A stretch of 64,000 nt of DNA, taken from positions 1 to 64,000 of the forward strand of contig JAIPDO010000015.1 of NCBI GenBank assembly GCA_021737645.1, written 5' to 3'. A program made the translations under genes and the position numbers. Position 1 is the stretch's first letter. Every line of letters starts with the position of its first letter. Origin of the DNA: Desulfarculaceae bacterium. Its GTDB lineage: Bacteria > Desulfobacterota > Desulfarculia > Desulfarculales > Desulfarculaceae. Of this stretch, positions 35,230 through 44,323 are shown in pieces. A model generated the notes under the pieces. It was not told the DNA's origin, ran no database searches, and was given only the letters and a program-made list of their open reading frames with translations.

Positions 35230-37817
35230 GCGCCGGACGGAGGCCCCAAGGCGGCCAGGTCGGCGGCGATCTTGGCCCGGTAGTGCTCCACCCGCTGGGG
35301 ACTGGCCATGATCATGTCCAACTGGCGGGTGTGCATTATCAAGTAACCAAGGGCCTTTAGCAAAGTCAGGCACTCGGGGGCGGGCAGATCCTCGGACCGG
35401 GCCAGCAGGGCGTCGCCCTTGATGCTCACCGCCATGCCCAGACCGGCCAGGAACTCATCCAAAAAGGCCAGGCGGGCGCGCCGGCGGCCCGGATCGGCCG
35501 CCCCGCCCCTAAAACAGAAGCTCACCAGATTGTCCGACGCCCGTGGGGTGACCATGGCCTCCAAAGAGGAGAAGTGAAAGCCCACCCTGGATTGCAAGTT
35601 TAAGAATTCCTTGGTGATCAAGAAGTAGTTGCGCTCGGCCAGGCGGCTTTTGACCCCCGTGGCCAGGGCCGGGTTGGCCGTGGCCTGGAACATCACCGAG
35701 GCCATGCCCTTGGCGTCCAGGGGCGGCGGCCCTTGCCAGGGCACCTCCAGCATGCCCTCCCAAAAAGCATGGAAAGACGCACACAGGATGTCCTCCAGGC
35801 ACACGTACTTGCCGCCCAGGGGCTTACGCACTCCGTCTTCCAGGTCGATGATCCACCACTGCATGGGCGCGTGATAGTAGAGCTGGCGGGCGGCGTTCAG
35901 GGGAAAATGCTCCTGGGCCGCCAGGGAGAACATCTCCTCCACCGCCTTTTGGTGGCAAAAGCGAGTGAGGTCGTGCAGGGTTCGGCAGGCCTGGGGGGTG
36001 AAGTCCGGGTCCTCGGGGTCCAGCAGGTTCAACGGGGCGGCCTGGGCGATGACCTGAGCTAGGGCCCGGCGCACCGGAGTGTCGGGCAGGCTCTGGCCGC
36101 TTTGCGGGCGTCCGGGCAGGGGCAGACGCCCGGCGTACACCGCCCGGCCGTTCGCGTCCACCGTGACCTCTTGGCCCGGAGCCAGATCCCGGCCCCCCGG
36201 CCCCACCCCCAGCAGGGCGGGCACCCCGAACTCACGGGCCACGCTGGCCAGATGCCCCGCCGCCCCGCCTTTGATTCCCACCAGGGCCGCGGCCCGGCCC
36301 AGCAAGGGGGCCCAGCGGGGCAAAGGCTGCTCCACGGCCAGCACCTCGCCCTCCTGGAAAGACACCGCGTCGCCGCCGGTCTGCACCCAGCGCACCTTGC
36401 CCGCCGCCGCGCCGGGGCCGGCGGTTATGCCGCCCCGCAGAATCAGCTGCTCCTCGGCCCCGCTCACCAGGGCCTCCAGCTTAGTCGCCCCGCTTGAGGG
36501 CAAGGGGCGGCATTGCAGAATGTACAGCTTGCCATTCTTGTCCAAGGCCCATTCCACGTCCTGGGGCCCGTGGAAATGCTCGTGCAGCATCAGGGCCGCC
36601 TGGGCCAGCTCCAGGGCCTGGGCCCGGCTCAGGCTGGGTTCCTGCCGGAGTTCCGGCCCCACCAGGGTGGGCAGCACCCCCTCCGCCGGGTCGCAGACAT
36701 ATTGCCTCTGTTTAGCCGCCACCTGGGACTGGGCCAGGCGTAGCGGCGGGCCGGGGGTCACCCGGAACAGGTCGCAGTCCCAGGAGCCATCCACCACCGC
36801 CTTGGGTAGTCCCCAGCAGGAGCTGATGAGCACCCCTTGCCGCGCCGAGTCCAGGGGGTCGGCAGTGTAGGCCACCCCCCCGGCCTGGGCCTGGATCATG
36901 GCCAGGCAACCCACGGCCATGGCCGCGTCCTCGTCGCGCAGGCCCATGTGGCGGCGATAGCTCACCGCCGGGGGGCTGTACAGGCTGGCGATAACCCCCC
37001 GGTAGGCCTCGTCCCAGCGGGTTGGCTCCACGTTGAGCTCGCTGGTGAACTGCCCGGCAAAGGAGGTGCCCGCCGCGTCCTCGCCCTGAGCGCTGGAGCG
37101 CAGGGCCAGGCGCAGGGGCGTTGGCGCTGCTTGGGCCAGGGCGGCCAAACCCTCCTGCACCGCCTGGGCCAACTCGGTGGGGATTTCCGAGCGCATGAAC
37201 AGGCCTTGGATCTGGGAGCAGGTGGCCAAGAGGCTGTCCATGCGCTCCAGGTCGGCGATCTGCAATAGCCGGGCGATCTCTTCGGCCAAGCCGTTATGCT
37301 CCACCACCAGGGCATAGGCCCGGGTGGTGATGACCAAACCCGGCGGCACCGACAGGCCCAGCTCGGCGGCCACCCGGCCCAGCACGGCCATCTTCGGCCC
37401 GCACAGGGCCTCGCCGCCAATGGCCGCCTGCTCCAGGGGCCGCACCAGGGGGCCCTCGGTGGGCGCGGGCGCGGAGCCCAGGGCGGCCTCCACCGAGGCC
37501 TGCACCGCCTTGAAGCTTTCGCCCAGGCCGGGGTAGCGGTCCGGGGCCAGGGCCTCCAGGTTTTGGATCATGCGGAAGACGTTGACCGCCGTAGCCGTGG
37601 CCCGGCCCCGCACAAAGGCCATGGTGGGGCTATGCTCCCCGGCCTGGGCCTGCTCCAGATCGGCCAGGGCCTCCAGGGCGCGTTGGTTGGCGGAGAGAAG
37701 ATCACGGAAGCAACGGTAGCGGGCCGCGAAATCGGCCCGCAGGCGCTCCACCTCGTCGGCGCCCGGCGTTTGGGGCGCTTGGGTGAAAAGGCGGCGGAAG
37801 TGATCGACCAGGTTCAC
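35226..37817 (-). CDS. PEP-synthase-like ATP-grasp/phospho-His protein with novel C-terminal domain (A)
   Basis: 863 residues, GTG start. Residues 1-125: helical N-terminal region not found in PEP synthase. About 130-440: PPDK/PEP-synthase ATP-binding domain (R240-S-S-A-x-GEDAAGTSFAGQF, GPQDVEWALDKNGKLYILQCRPL). About 460-565: swivelling phosphohistidine domain with H522 in GGAAGHLASVAREFGVPALLG. About 575-863: an unrecognised domain in place of the PEP/pyruvate TIM barrel. So ATP could phosphorylate His522, but the acceptor must be something other than pyruvate (inference; compare rifampin phosphotransferase). A paralogue lies two genes upstream on the same strand, with a kinase and a lone receiver between them. 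Confidence 0.75.
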   Translation of the reverse strand: MNLVDHFRRLFTQAPQTPGADEVERLRADFAARYRCFRDLLSANQRALEALADLEQAQAGEHSPTMAFVRGRATATAVNVFRMIQNLEALAPDRYPGLGESFKAVQASVEAALGSAPAPTEGPLVRPLEQAAIGGEALCGPKMAVLGRVAAELGLSVPPGLVITTRAYALVVEHNGLAEEIARLLQIADLERMDSLLATCSQIQGLFMRSEIPTELAQAVQEGLAALAQAAPTPLRLALRSSAQGEDAAGTSFAGQFTSELNVEPTRWDEAYRGVIASLYSPPAVSYRRHMGLRDEDAAMAVGCLAMIQAQAGGVAYTADPLDSARQGVLISSCWGLPKAVVDGSWDCDLFRVTPGPPLRLAQSQVAAKQRQYVCDPAEGVLPTLVGPELRQEPSLSRAQALELAQAALMLHEHFHGPQDVEWALDKNGKLYILQCRPLPSSGATKLEALVSGAEEQLILRGGITAGPGAAAGKVRWVQTGGDAVSFQEGEVLAVEQPLPRWAPLLGRAAALVGIKGGAAGHLASVAREFGVPALLGVGPGGRDLAPGQEVTVDANGRAVYAGRLPLPGRPQSGQSLPDTPVRRALAQVIAQAAPLNLLDPEDPDFTPQACRTLHDLTRFCHQKAVEEMFSLAAQEHFPLNAARQLYYHAPMQWWIIDLEDGVRKPLGGKYVCLEDILCASFHAFWEGMLEVPWQGPPPLDAKGMASVMFQATANPALATGVKSRLAERNYFLITKEFLNLQSRVGFHFSSLEAMVTPRASDNLVSFCFRGGAADPGRRRARLAFLDEFLAGLGMAVSIKGDALLARSEDLPAPECLTLLKALGYLIMHTRQLDMIMASPQRVEHYRAKIAADLAALGPPSGA

Positions 37818-37835
37818 GGGATCACCGGCGCGGCC

Positions 37836-38249
37836 TTAGCTCTGGTCGGGCGGCGGGGAGCCGGTGAGTTCGCCGACCACCTTGCGCCGGTCAAAGGCCT
37901 CCATGATGCGTTCGATGAGCTCGTCGAGCTTCACCGGCTTGATGAGATAGTCAAAGGCCTCCAGGGCCAGGCCCTCCACCCCGGACTCCACCGAGGCGTG
38001 GCCGGTTAAGAGGATCACCTCCACCTCGGGGTGGCATTGTTTGATCTGGCGCAGGGCCTCGATGCCGTTCATGCCCGGCATCTTCACGTCCAGCACCACC
38101 ACATCGGCCTTTTCGCGCTCCAGGTGCTCCAGGGCGGCCTCGCCGCTGGTGACTCCGGCGGCATCCACCGAGCGCCGTTGCAGGCGCCGCACCAGGGACT
38201 CCAGAAAGTCCCTTTCGTCGTCCACCACCAATACCTTGAATGAGCTCAT
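37836..38249 (-). CDS. Stand-alone response-regulator receiver
   Basis: 137 residues from the ATG at 38249, which follows GGAGAGAG; the longer frame start at 38267 is less likely. Receiver fold only: acidic D10-D11, phospho-acceptor D54 (VVVLDVKMPGMNG), T/S in LLTGHASVE and K in DYLIKPVKLDEL. No DNA-binding or enzymatic output, so it acts by protein interaction. It lies between the kinase gene and PEP-synthase-like gene A (18-base spacing), making the latter a plausible target. Confidence 0.9.
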   Translation of the reverse strand: MSSFKVLVVDDERDFLESLVRRLQRRSVDAAGVTSGEAALEHLEREKADVVVLDVKMPGMNGIEALRQIKQCHPEVEVILLTGHASVESGVEGLALEAFDYLIKPVKLDELIERIMEAFDRRKVVGELTGSPPPDQS

Positions 38250-38270
38250 GTCTCTCTCCGCTCCCATGTT

Positions 38271-39929
38271 TCACGGCGTGTCGGGCGGCGTGTTGGGCAG
38301 GCGCACCACAAAGGTGGCCCCCAGCCCCGGATGGTTCTCCAACTCCAGAGAGCCGCCCAGGCGCTGGGTGATGGAGTGGCTGATGGAAAGCCCCAGGCCG
38401 GTCCCCTGGCCGGGATCCTTGGTGGTGAAGAAAGGATCGAAGATGCGCCCGGCCAGATCAGCCGGCACTCCGGGGCCGCTGTCGCTTACCTTCACCGTCA
38501 GCCAGGAGCCGTCGGCCCGGCTCATAACCCTCACCCGCCCCCCCTGGCCCACCGCGTCCAGGGCGTTGTCCATGAGGTTCAGGAAAACCTGCTGCAACTG
38601 GGCCCGGTCGCTTTTGATCAGCGGCAGGTCGGGGCTGAGGTCCAGCTGCACCTTGACGTTGTTGAACAGGGCTTCCTTCTCTATGAAGGAGTAGGACTCG
38701 CGCAAAACGTCGTTGATGTCGATGCCCTCCAAATGGGGCTCCATGCGCCGGGCGAACTTGAGCATGCGGTGGGTCACCCCCCGAGCCCGCTCCACCTGGT
38801 TTTGGATGCGCTCCAGGTTTTCCCCCACCACCTCGCCTTCTTCCAGCTTGGCCAGCTCGCTGGGCACCAATATGTCCTGCACCTCCCCGGCCAGCTCGCT
38901 CATGGCGGCCAGGGGGTTGTTTATCTCGTGGGCCACCCCGGCGGCCATGCGCCCCAGGGAAACCAGGCGGGCCGAGTGGGCCAGTTGGGCGTCGATGGCC
39001 GCCCGCTCGGCGTCGTTGGTCTGTAGCTGGCGGATGAACAGGCGCACCAAGATGAACACCGCCATGATGATGAACAGGCTGGCCAACCCCAGCACGGCCA
39101 ACTCCACGTTGCGGGCCAGGTTCAGCGGCCCCAGTATCTCCTTGGGGTCCTGGTCGATGACCAGCAACCACTTGCCGCCACATATCCAGGAAAAGGCGGT
39201 GAGCACCTGGCGTCCGTCGGCGGTGGTGCGCTCCACCACCGAGCTGCCCGGAGCCACCGAGTGCATATCCACCGGGGCGGGGTCCAGGACCTTGCCGCCC
39301 AGGCGCGAGGGGGTCTGCAAGCGGCCCTGGCGATCCAGGATGTAGGCGTCGCCGGATTTGCCCACCTGGGCGGTGCGCACCAGGCGGTTGAACACGTCCG
39401 AGTCGATGGTGGCCCTGAGCACCCAACTGTCGCTGCCGTTGTCGTGCTTCACCGCGATTACGAAGTGGGGCACCTGACGATAACCCAGGAACACGTCGCT
39501 GGTGTACACGCCCTTTTGCATGGCCTGCTGAAACCAGGGGGCGTCCAGGTATTTCTGCTCCTTGAGCAGATAGGGTCCCACGTAGGCCCGGTGCCGGCCG
39601 TCCTTGTCGATGATGCCCAGGTCCACGAAGCTCCAGGATCGGCGGTTCATGATGGACAACAGGTTGGCCAACTCGCTTTCGTTGCTCAACTGGGTGAGGC
39701 GCGCCCCGTGGGCCAACACCTCCAACAGGGCGGTGCGCTCGGCCAGGAACAACTCGATGGCCGAGGCCCGGTTCAGGGCCCGGATGCGCAATTCCTCTTT
39801 GACTGCCTGAGTGTTGGCGTAGTTGTAGTAGTAGTACAGGCCCAGCCCCAGGCCGTTCAAAGGCAACAGGGCCACCAGTAGGGCCACGATGGTCATGCGC
39901 CGCGAGAGGTTGGCATAGGGACGGGTCAT
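38271..39929 (-). CDS. Membrane sensor histidine kinase with periplasmic Cache domain
   Basis: 552 residues. Membrane helix at about 14-34, periplasmic dCache-type sensor (DLGIIDKDGRHRAYVGPY, APWFQQAMQKGVYTSDVFLGYR), second helix (VELAVLGLASLFIIMAVFILV), then H-box AAGVAHEINNPLAAM, N-box NLMDNALDAV, G-boxes DSGPGV and GQGTGLGLSIS. GGAGGGGGAGCC precedes the ATG. Overlaps PEP-synthase-like gene B by four bases and is followed by the lone receiver, its likely phosphotransfer partner. Confidence 0.92.
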   Translation of the reverse strand: MTRPYANLSRRMTIVALLVALLPLNGLGLGLYYYYNYANTQAVKEELRIRALNRASAIELFLAERTALLEVLAHGARLTQLSNESELANLLSIMNRRSWSFVDLGIIDKDGRHRAYVGPYLLKEQKYLDAPWFQQAMQKGVYTSDVFLGYRQVPHFVIAVKHDNGSDSWVLRATIDSDVFNRLVRTAQVGKSGDAYILDRQGRLQTPSRLGGKVLDPAPVDMHSVAPGSSVVERTTADGRQVLTAFSWICGGKWLLVIDQDPKEILGPLNLARNVELAVLGLASLFIIMAVFILVRLFIRQLQTNDAERAAIDAQLAHSARLVSLGRMAAGVAHEINNPLAAMSELAGEVQDILVPSELAKLEEGEVVGENLERIQNQVERARGVTHRMLKFARRMEPHLEGIDINDVLRESYSFIEKEALFNNVKVQLDLSPDLPLIKSDRAQLQQVFLNLMDNALDAVGQGGRVRVMSRADGSWLTVKVSDSGPGVPADLAGRIFDPFFTTKDPGQGTGLGLSISHSITQRLGGSLELENHPGLGATFVVRLPNTPPDTP

Positions 39930-42511
39930 TGCGGCTCCCCCTCCTCCTCACCATCTGCCAAGTTGTAGTTTTTGGCGGCATAGGCCTGGGCCAGCCAATC
40001 GACCATGGGCCTGCCGCTCATGAGCATGTCCATCTGCCGGGTAAATAGGATCAGCCGCCCCAACTCCTCCAGCAGCCCCAGCATCAGCTCGGCGGGATAC
40101 TTCTTGATAAAGGCGCTCACCTGATCGCCGGTGCGCTCCACGGAAAAGCCCATGTCCGTGAGCAGGCGCTGGATAAGCTCGGCCCTGAGTTGACGGCGAT
40201 CCTCGGTGGCCGCCCCGCCGTGGAAACGGAAGCTGATGTAGTTGTCGTTCTGCTGGTTGCCGCAGAAGCTGTCCAGGGCTGTAAAGTGATAGCCCACCCG
40301 ACAGTTGAAGTTGAGGTACTCCGCGCTGACGATGGCATAGGCCCGCTGACCCATGTCGCGCACCTGGCCGTCCTTGGGCGGGGTGAGCAGCGAGGCGCTG
40401 AACACCGAGGCCAAGCCCTTGAGGCTCACCGGGCGGGGCCGGTTCCAGTCCACCGCCGGGTCCATAAGGCCCTTGATGAGGGCTGCGCCGGGAATGGAGA
40501 CAATCTGCTCCGGCTTCAAGGCCGTCCCCACGCCGGGAGCCAGGCCGTCGCCCAGGTCGATGAACCACAGTTCAAAGGGCAGCACCGCCTCCAGACGCAG
40601 GGCCCCACCGCCGGGATCGCGCCCCACCTCGTCGCCCAGGCGGAACATCTCCTTGAAGGACATCTCATGCACGTAGCGGATGATGTCGTGGAAGGTGGCG
40701 CAACGGGCCGGGACAAAGCGCGGCGAATGGGGATCGGTGAGGTTGAGCTTGTTGATCAGCCCGGCGGCCTGGTGCCAATAGGGGGCCGGGGCCGGGCGGG
40801 GGCGGCACAGGGCGGTGGAGGGCTCGGGGCCGGTGAGCTCGGCCACCTGGCCGGGGTAGACGCGCTTAGCCCCGGCGTCCACGGTTATCACCTGGCCGTT
40901 GGTGATTAGCTTGGTGGCCTCGCCAATGCCCACTAGGGCGGGCACTCCCATCTCCCGGGCCAGGGAGGCCAAATGCCCGGCCACTCCGCCCACGTCGGTG
41001 ACCAGGGCCGCCGCCCGGGGCAGGGCCGCAGCCAGGGCTGGGGAGGAACTCCGGGCCACCAAGACCCCACCGTCGGGGAAGTCCTTTAGCTCCGCGTCTG
41101 GGCTGACCACAAAGGCAGGCCCGGCTCCGGCTCCGGGCCGGGCGGTGTGCCCACCGACCAGCAGGGGCTCCACCTCGGGCGCGGCGGCCTCGCCGCAGCG
41201 GGCGGCCAACACCTGCAGGGGCCGCGACTGAAGGATCACCAGGCGACCGTGGCCGGTGAGGGCCCACTCCACGTCCTGGGGACAGGCGAAGCGCTCTTCC
41301 AGCTCCAGGCCCAGGCGGGCCAACTCCAGGGCCTGGCCCTCGCTGAGCGGCGGCTCTTCGCGCCCCGCCGCGTCCAGGCTGTTGCGGCTGAGGCCCTGGG
41401 CCGCCAGCCCCAGGCTCTCGCCCTGGCCGCCGGGGGCGTAGTCCAACAGCAGGGGGGGATGCCTGCGCTCCAGGCGGTAGAGGTCCGGGTCCACCGAGCC
41501 CTCCACCAAGCCCTGGCCCAGGCCGCGCACCGCGCTGATCAGCAGCGGGCCCTTGCCTCCGCCCAGGGGATCGGTGGTGTACATCACCCCGCTGGCCTTG
41601 GGCTCCACCATGGCCTGCACCAACACCGCCATCTCGGCGTCCTGGTCCAGCAAGCCCCGGCGGCGGCGATACACCACCGCTTCGGGGGCGTACAGGGCGG
41701 CCACCACCGCCCGGTAGGCCGAGGCTGCCTGGGCGGGGGGCACCCCCAACAAGCTGCGATATAGACCGGCAAAGGAGCTTTGGGTGTCCTCGCCCACCGC
41801 GCTGGAGCGCAGGGAAATGAGCCCTCTGGCCCCCAATTGGGCCAAGCGCCGGCCCGCTTCGCTGAGCTCCTTTTCCAGCTCCGGCGGCAGGGGCGCGTCC
41901 AAAATTTTCTGTTGCAGCAGGCGGCTGAAATCCTCCACCTCGCCCAGGGAGGAGCCTTCCAGAATCATCACCGCCTGGCGGAGCTGGCCTCCCAGGCCGC
42001 TGAACTCCATGAAGCGGCGGAAGGCCTCGGTGGTGACCACGAAACCCTCGGGCACCGGCAGCCCGGCCCGGGAAAGCTCAGCCAGGTTGGAGGCCTTGCT
42101 GCCCGCCAGGTGGGCCTCACCGGGCTCCAGGTCTTCCAGGGGAAGCACTAAAACCCCGGAGCGCGAACCGCCGCCCTCTTCCAATATCTGGTCGATGTCC
42201 GCCCGGATGCGGTGGAAGGCCCCCTCCAGCAGGGGGTAGCGGCCCGCGGAGATATAGTTGAGGTGGCGGATCATCTTATAGACCTTGGCGCTGGCCGCTA
42301 TGTAGCGGCTGCGCAGGAAATCCAGGCCCACCTGTCCGCCCTCGGCCAGCTGCTGCTCGATCTCGGCAATGATGGCCAGTACCTCGTTGTTGGCCCTGAG
42401 CAAATACTTGAACTCACGGAACCTCAGCTTGAGGTCACTGTGGGCTCGGTTGCCTCCGCCCCCGTTGCCGTTAACCAGGCGGTGCAGGATTTTGCCTAGG
42501 CGTTTGACCAT
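39926..42511 (-). CDS. PEP-synthase-like ATP-grasp/phospho-His protein with novel C-terminal domain (B)
   Basis: 861 residues, paralogue of protein A with the same four-part layout: helical N-terminus (1-125), ATP-binding domain (LAGSKASNLAEL, R235-SSAVGEDTQSSFAGLY, CPQDVEWALTGHGRLVILQSRPL), phosphohistidine domain with H513 in GGVAGHLASLAREMGVPALVG, and an unrecognised 300-residue C-terminal domain instead of the PEP-binding barrel. The two C-terminal domains share landmarks (FHD.. RY.HE/ KAVEEMF; WWIIDL/LWFIDLGDG; FLNLQSRVGFHFSSL / YLNFNCRVGYHFTAL; ISFRFHGGAA/VSFCFRGGAA). Translationally coupled to the sensor kinase. Reaction unknown. Confidence 0.75.
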   Translation of the reverse strand: MVKRLGKILHRLVNGNGGGGNRAHSDLKLRFREFKYLLRANNEVLAIIAEIEQQLAEGGQVGLDFLRSRYIAASAKVYKMIRHLNYISAGRYPLLEGAFHRIRADIDQILEEGGGSRSGVLVLPLEDLEPGEAHLAGSKASNLAELSRAGLPVPEGFVVTTEAFRRFMEFSGLGGQLRQAVMILEGSSLGEVEDFSRLLQQKILDAPLPPELEKELSEAGRRLAQLGARGLISLRSSAVGEDTQSSFAGLYRSLLGVPPAQAASAYRAVVAALYAPEAVVYRRRRGLLDQDAEMAVLVQAMVEPKASGVMYTTDPLGGGKGPLLISAVRGLGQGLVEGSVDPDLYRLERRHPPLLLDYAPGGQGESLGLAAQGLSRNSLDAAGREEPPLSEGQALELARLGLELEERFACPQDVEWALTGHGRLVILQSRPLQVLAARCGEAAAPEVEPLLVGGHTARPGAGAGPAFVVSPDAELKDFPDGGVLVARSSSPALAAALPRAAALVTDVGGVAGHLASLAREMGVPALVGIGEATKLITNGQVITVDAGAKRVYPGQVAELTGPEPSTALCRPRPAPAPYWHQAAGLINKLNLTDPHSPRFVPARCATFHDIIRYVHEMSFKEMFRLGDEVGRDPGGGALRLEAVLPFELWFIDLGDGLAPGVGTALKPEQIVSIPGAALIKGLMDPAVDWNRPRPVSLKGLASVFSASLLTPPKDGQVRDMGQRAYAIVSAEYLNFNCRVGYHFTALDSFCGNQQNDNYISFRFHGGAATEDRRQLRAELIQRLLTDMGFSVERTGDQVSAFIKKYPAELMLGLLEELGRLILFTRQMDMLMSGRPMVDWLAQAYAAKNYNLADGEEEGEPQ

Positions 42512-42530
42512 TTCCCTTTGTTCCAGGCCC

Positions 42531-42821
42531 TTAGGAGTCGCGCCGGGTTGGCTTGGGGCTCTGCCCCAGGGCGCCGAAGAGGTTCACCGGACGCCAGGGC
42601 TGATTGGTAGCATCTTCCACTGAAACCTTCACCTTGGGAGCCCAGCGCCTAAAGGCCCAGCGGGTGCCCAGGATGGTCAGGATCACCGGCGGCAAAAAGG
42701 CCTGCAAAAAGCGCCAGGCCACCACTTCCATCTCGAAGTGGGCGTACCAGATGGCAAAGGTCAGTTCACTCAAAAGCAGGATGTCCATTACGGCCAAGAT
42801 TAGGCCTCGCCGAAAATCCAT
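42531..42821 (-). CDS. Small two-helix membrane protein
   Basis: 96 residues. Two hydrophobic segments (LILAVMDILLLSELTFAIWYA and FLQAFLPPVILTILGTRWAF) joined by a short acidic loop, then a cytoplasmic basic/Pro-rich tail. AAGGAG precedes the ATG. No family recognised. Nineteen bases upstream of PEP-synthase-like gene B, so probably the first gene of that operon. Confidence 0.65.
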   Translation of the reverse strand: MDFRRGLILAVMDILLLSELTFAIWYAHFEMEVVAWRFLQAFLPPVILTILGTRWAFRRWAPKVKVSVEDATNQPWRPVNLFGALGQSPKPTRRDS

Positions 42822-42866
42822 GTCCGCTCCTTATGGCCCCTAGCCCGCATGTTTCACAAAGGAGGC

Positions 42867-42914
42867 CTTCCCTGCCCCTCCCCCGGACCGAAGCCCCGGG
42901 GAGGGGCGGGGAAG
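42867..42914 (-). terminator. Hairpin between the lipoprotein and the two-helix protein genes
   Basis: CTTCCC-T-GCCCCTCCCC (42867-42883) pairs with GGGGAGGGGC-G-GGGAAG (42898-42914) around a 14-base loop, ten bases after the lipoprotein stop. Followed on the minus strand by CCTCCTTTGTG, so only a weak T-run. It may separate or attenuate the two halves of the locus. Confidence 0.6.
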
Positions 42915-42923
42915 CCCGAGGGT

Positions 42924-43247
42924 TCATTTTTTACGCAGGTCCTGCTTGCTTACGTTCATGACCTTGATGGCCACGTTTTGGCCTTTTTCCACGAAAAAGG
43001 CCACCCGGATGACGTTGCCCAAATCCGGGGCCAGACCCACCTTGGCTTTGGAGATGTCGAAGACGGCCTTGTCGCCCTTGAGGGGATTGAGCTTGGGCTG
43101 GCTGTTGGCCAGCACCAGGGCCTTGCCGCCGTCGGTGAGGGCCAGACAGGTGCCCTGGTAGACATGGGACTCGTCGGCCTTGTCCAGGCAGCCGGTGCCC
43201 AGCGCCAGAGCCGCAAGCAGGATGCCGAGCAGTAGTGTCTTTTTCAT
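42924..43247 (-). CDS. Small lipoprotein of unknown function
   Basis: 107 residues from the ATG at 43247 (GGGAGGCAT upstream). Lipoprotein signal MKKTLLLGILLAALALGTGC with lipobox LGTGC. The mature part is a small beta-rich domain (GTCLALTDGGKALVLANSQPKL, VIRVAFFVEKGQNVAIKVMNV). No family recognised. Eight bases after the TauE/SafE gene. Confidence 0.75.
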   Translation of the reverse strand: MKKTLLLGILLAALALGTGCLDKADESHVYQGTCLALTDGGKALVLANSQPKLNPLKGDKAVFDISKAKVGLAPDLGNVIRVAFFVEKGQNVAIKVMNVSKQDLRKK

Positions 43248-43258
43248 CACATGCCTCC

Positions 43259-44296
43259 CTAGGCCTTGGCCCCGGCCGAGGCCAACTTCTTTTCACGCAG
43301 TTCGTTGGCCGCGCCCCGGAACATGATGACCATGATGTAGATGCAGATGATGCTGATGGCTCCCAGGATGATCACCGTGGCCGCCGTGGTGATGCCGTAT
43401 TGCTTGAGGATGATGGAGACCATGCAGGCCAGCACCGCGCTGCCGAACACCACCCGGATGCCGTAGCCCTGGGCGTACTTGGTGGCCACGGTGCCGATCT
43501 GGGCGCCGATGGCCGCGCCGCACAGCATCACGAACACCGCCACCAGCTCGATGCGCCCCTTGAGGCTGTAGGTGAAAGCGCCGTACAGGCCGCTGATCAT
43601 CACCTCGAACAGGTCGGTGCCCACGGCCACGTGGGTTGGGGCGCCGATGAAGTAGATGAGCGCGGGCATGCGCAGCAGGCCGCCGCCGATGCCCAGGAAG
43701 CCGGCCAGAACGCCGGTGATGAAGCTGACCGCGATGGGCAGCCAAATCGAGCAGGTGATGTTTGCCACCCTGAAGTGCATCATGGGCGGGATGTTGATCT
43801 TGTGCAGCGCCGGGGCCCAGTTCACCCCGCCGGTGGCCCCGGTGTGGCTGGGGTCGTCGCTCTTGTTGCGGTTTTTCACCGCCTTGTAATAATCATAAAA
43901 AACCATCAAGGCGATGAGCGCCAAAAACACCACATAGACCCAGCGCACCACCGGACCGATGCGCCCGATGCGCTCCAGGGCCATGACGATCTGAGCACCC
44001 ACCTCGATGCCGGCCATGGTGCCGATGAGCATGATGAAGCCCAGGCGGTAGTCCACGTTGCCGAATTTGCTGTGGCGCATGGTGGAAATCATCGACTTGC
44101 CCGCGATGTGGGCTATGTCGGTGCCGATGGCGAAGGCCATGGGGAAGCCCAGGATGTTCAGGCCGGGGGTTACCATCCAGGCCCCGCCCATTCCGAAAAA
44201 GCCGCCGATCACCCCCACCGAGTAGCCGATCAACACCAGGCCGGGCCAGAATATCTCCACCCCCGCGATGGGCATGTGCATGTAAAGCCATTCCAT
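43259..44296 (-). CDS. TauE/SafE-family membrane anion exporter
   Basis: 345 residues with about eight membrane helices and two homologous halves, each bearing the family's glycine motif: GGFFGMGGAWMVTPGLNILGFPMAFAIGTD and GFLGIGGGLLRMPALIYFIGAPTHVAVGTD. The family moves sulfite, sulfoacetate and related anions across the inner membrane. AAGGAGCG precedes the ATG. In a strain with sulfur metabolism, sulfite or sulfur-anion export is plausible but not shown. Confidence 0.88.
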   Translation of the reverse strand: MEWLYMHMPIAGVEIFWPGLVLIGYSVGVIGGFFGMGGAWMVTPGLNILGFPMAFAIGTDIAHIAGKSMISTMRHSKFGNVDYRLGFIMLIGTMAGIEVGAQIVMALERIGRIGPVVRWVYVVFLALIALMVFYDYYKAVKNRNKSDDPSHTGATGGVNWAPALHKINIPPMMHFRVANITCSIWLPIAVSFITGVLAGFLGIGGGLLRMPALIYFIGAPTHVAVGTDLFEVMISGLYGAFTYSLKGRIELVAVFVMLCGAAIGAQIGTVATKYAQGYGIRVVFGSAVLACMVSIILKQYGITTAATVIILGAISIICIYIMVIMFRGAANELREKKLASAGAKA

Positions 44297-44323
44297 GATA
44301 GTCGCTCCTTGTGCGCGGGTTGC

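Noticed and set aside
38264-42860. CATGTTTCAC occurring at 38266 and 42849, resembling the end of element copy 2
   Set aside because: Only ten bases are shared, without the adjoining inverted-repeat sequence; too short to call a repeat.
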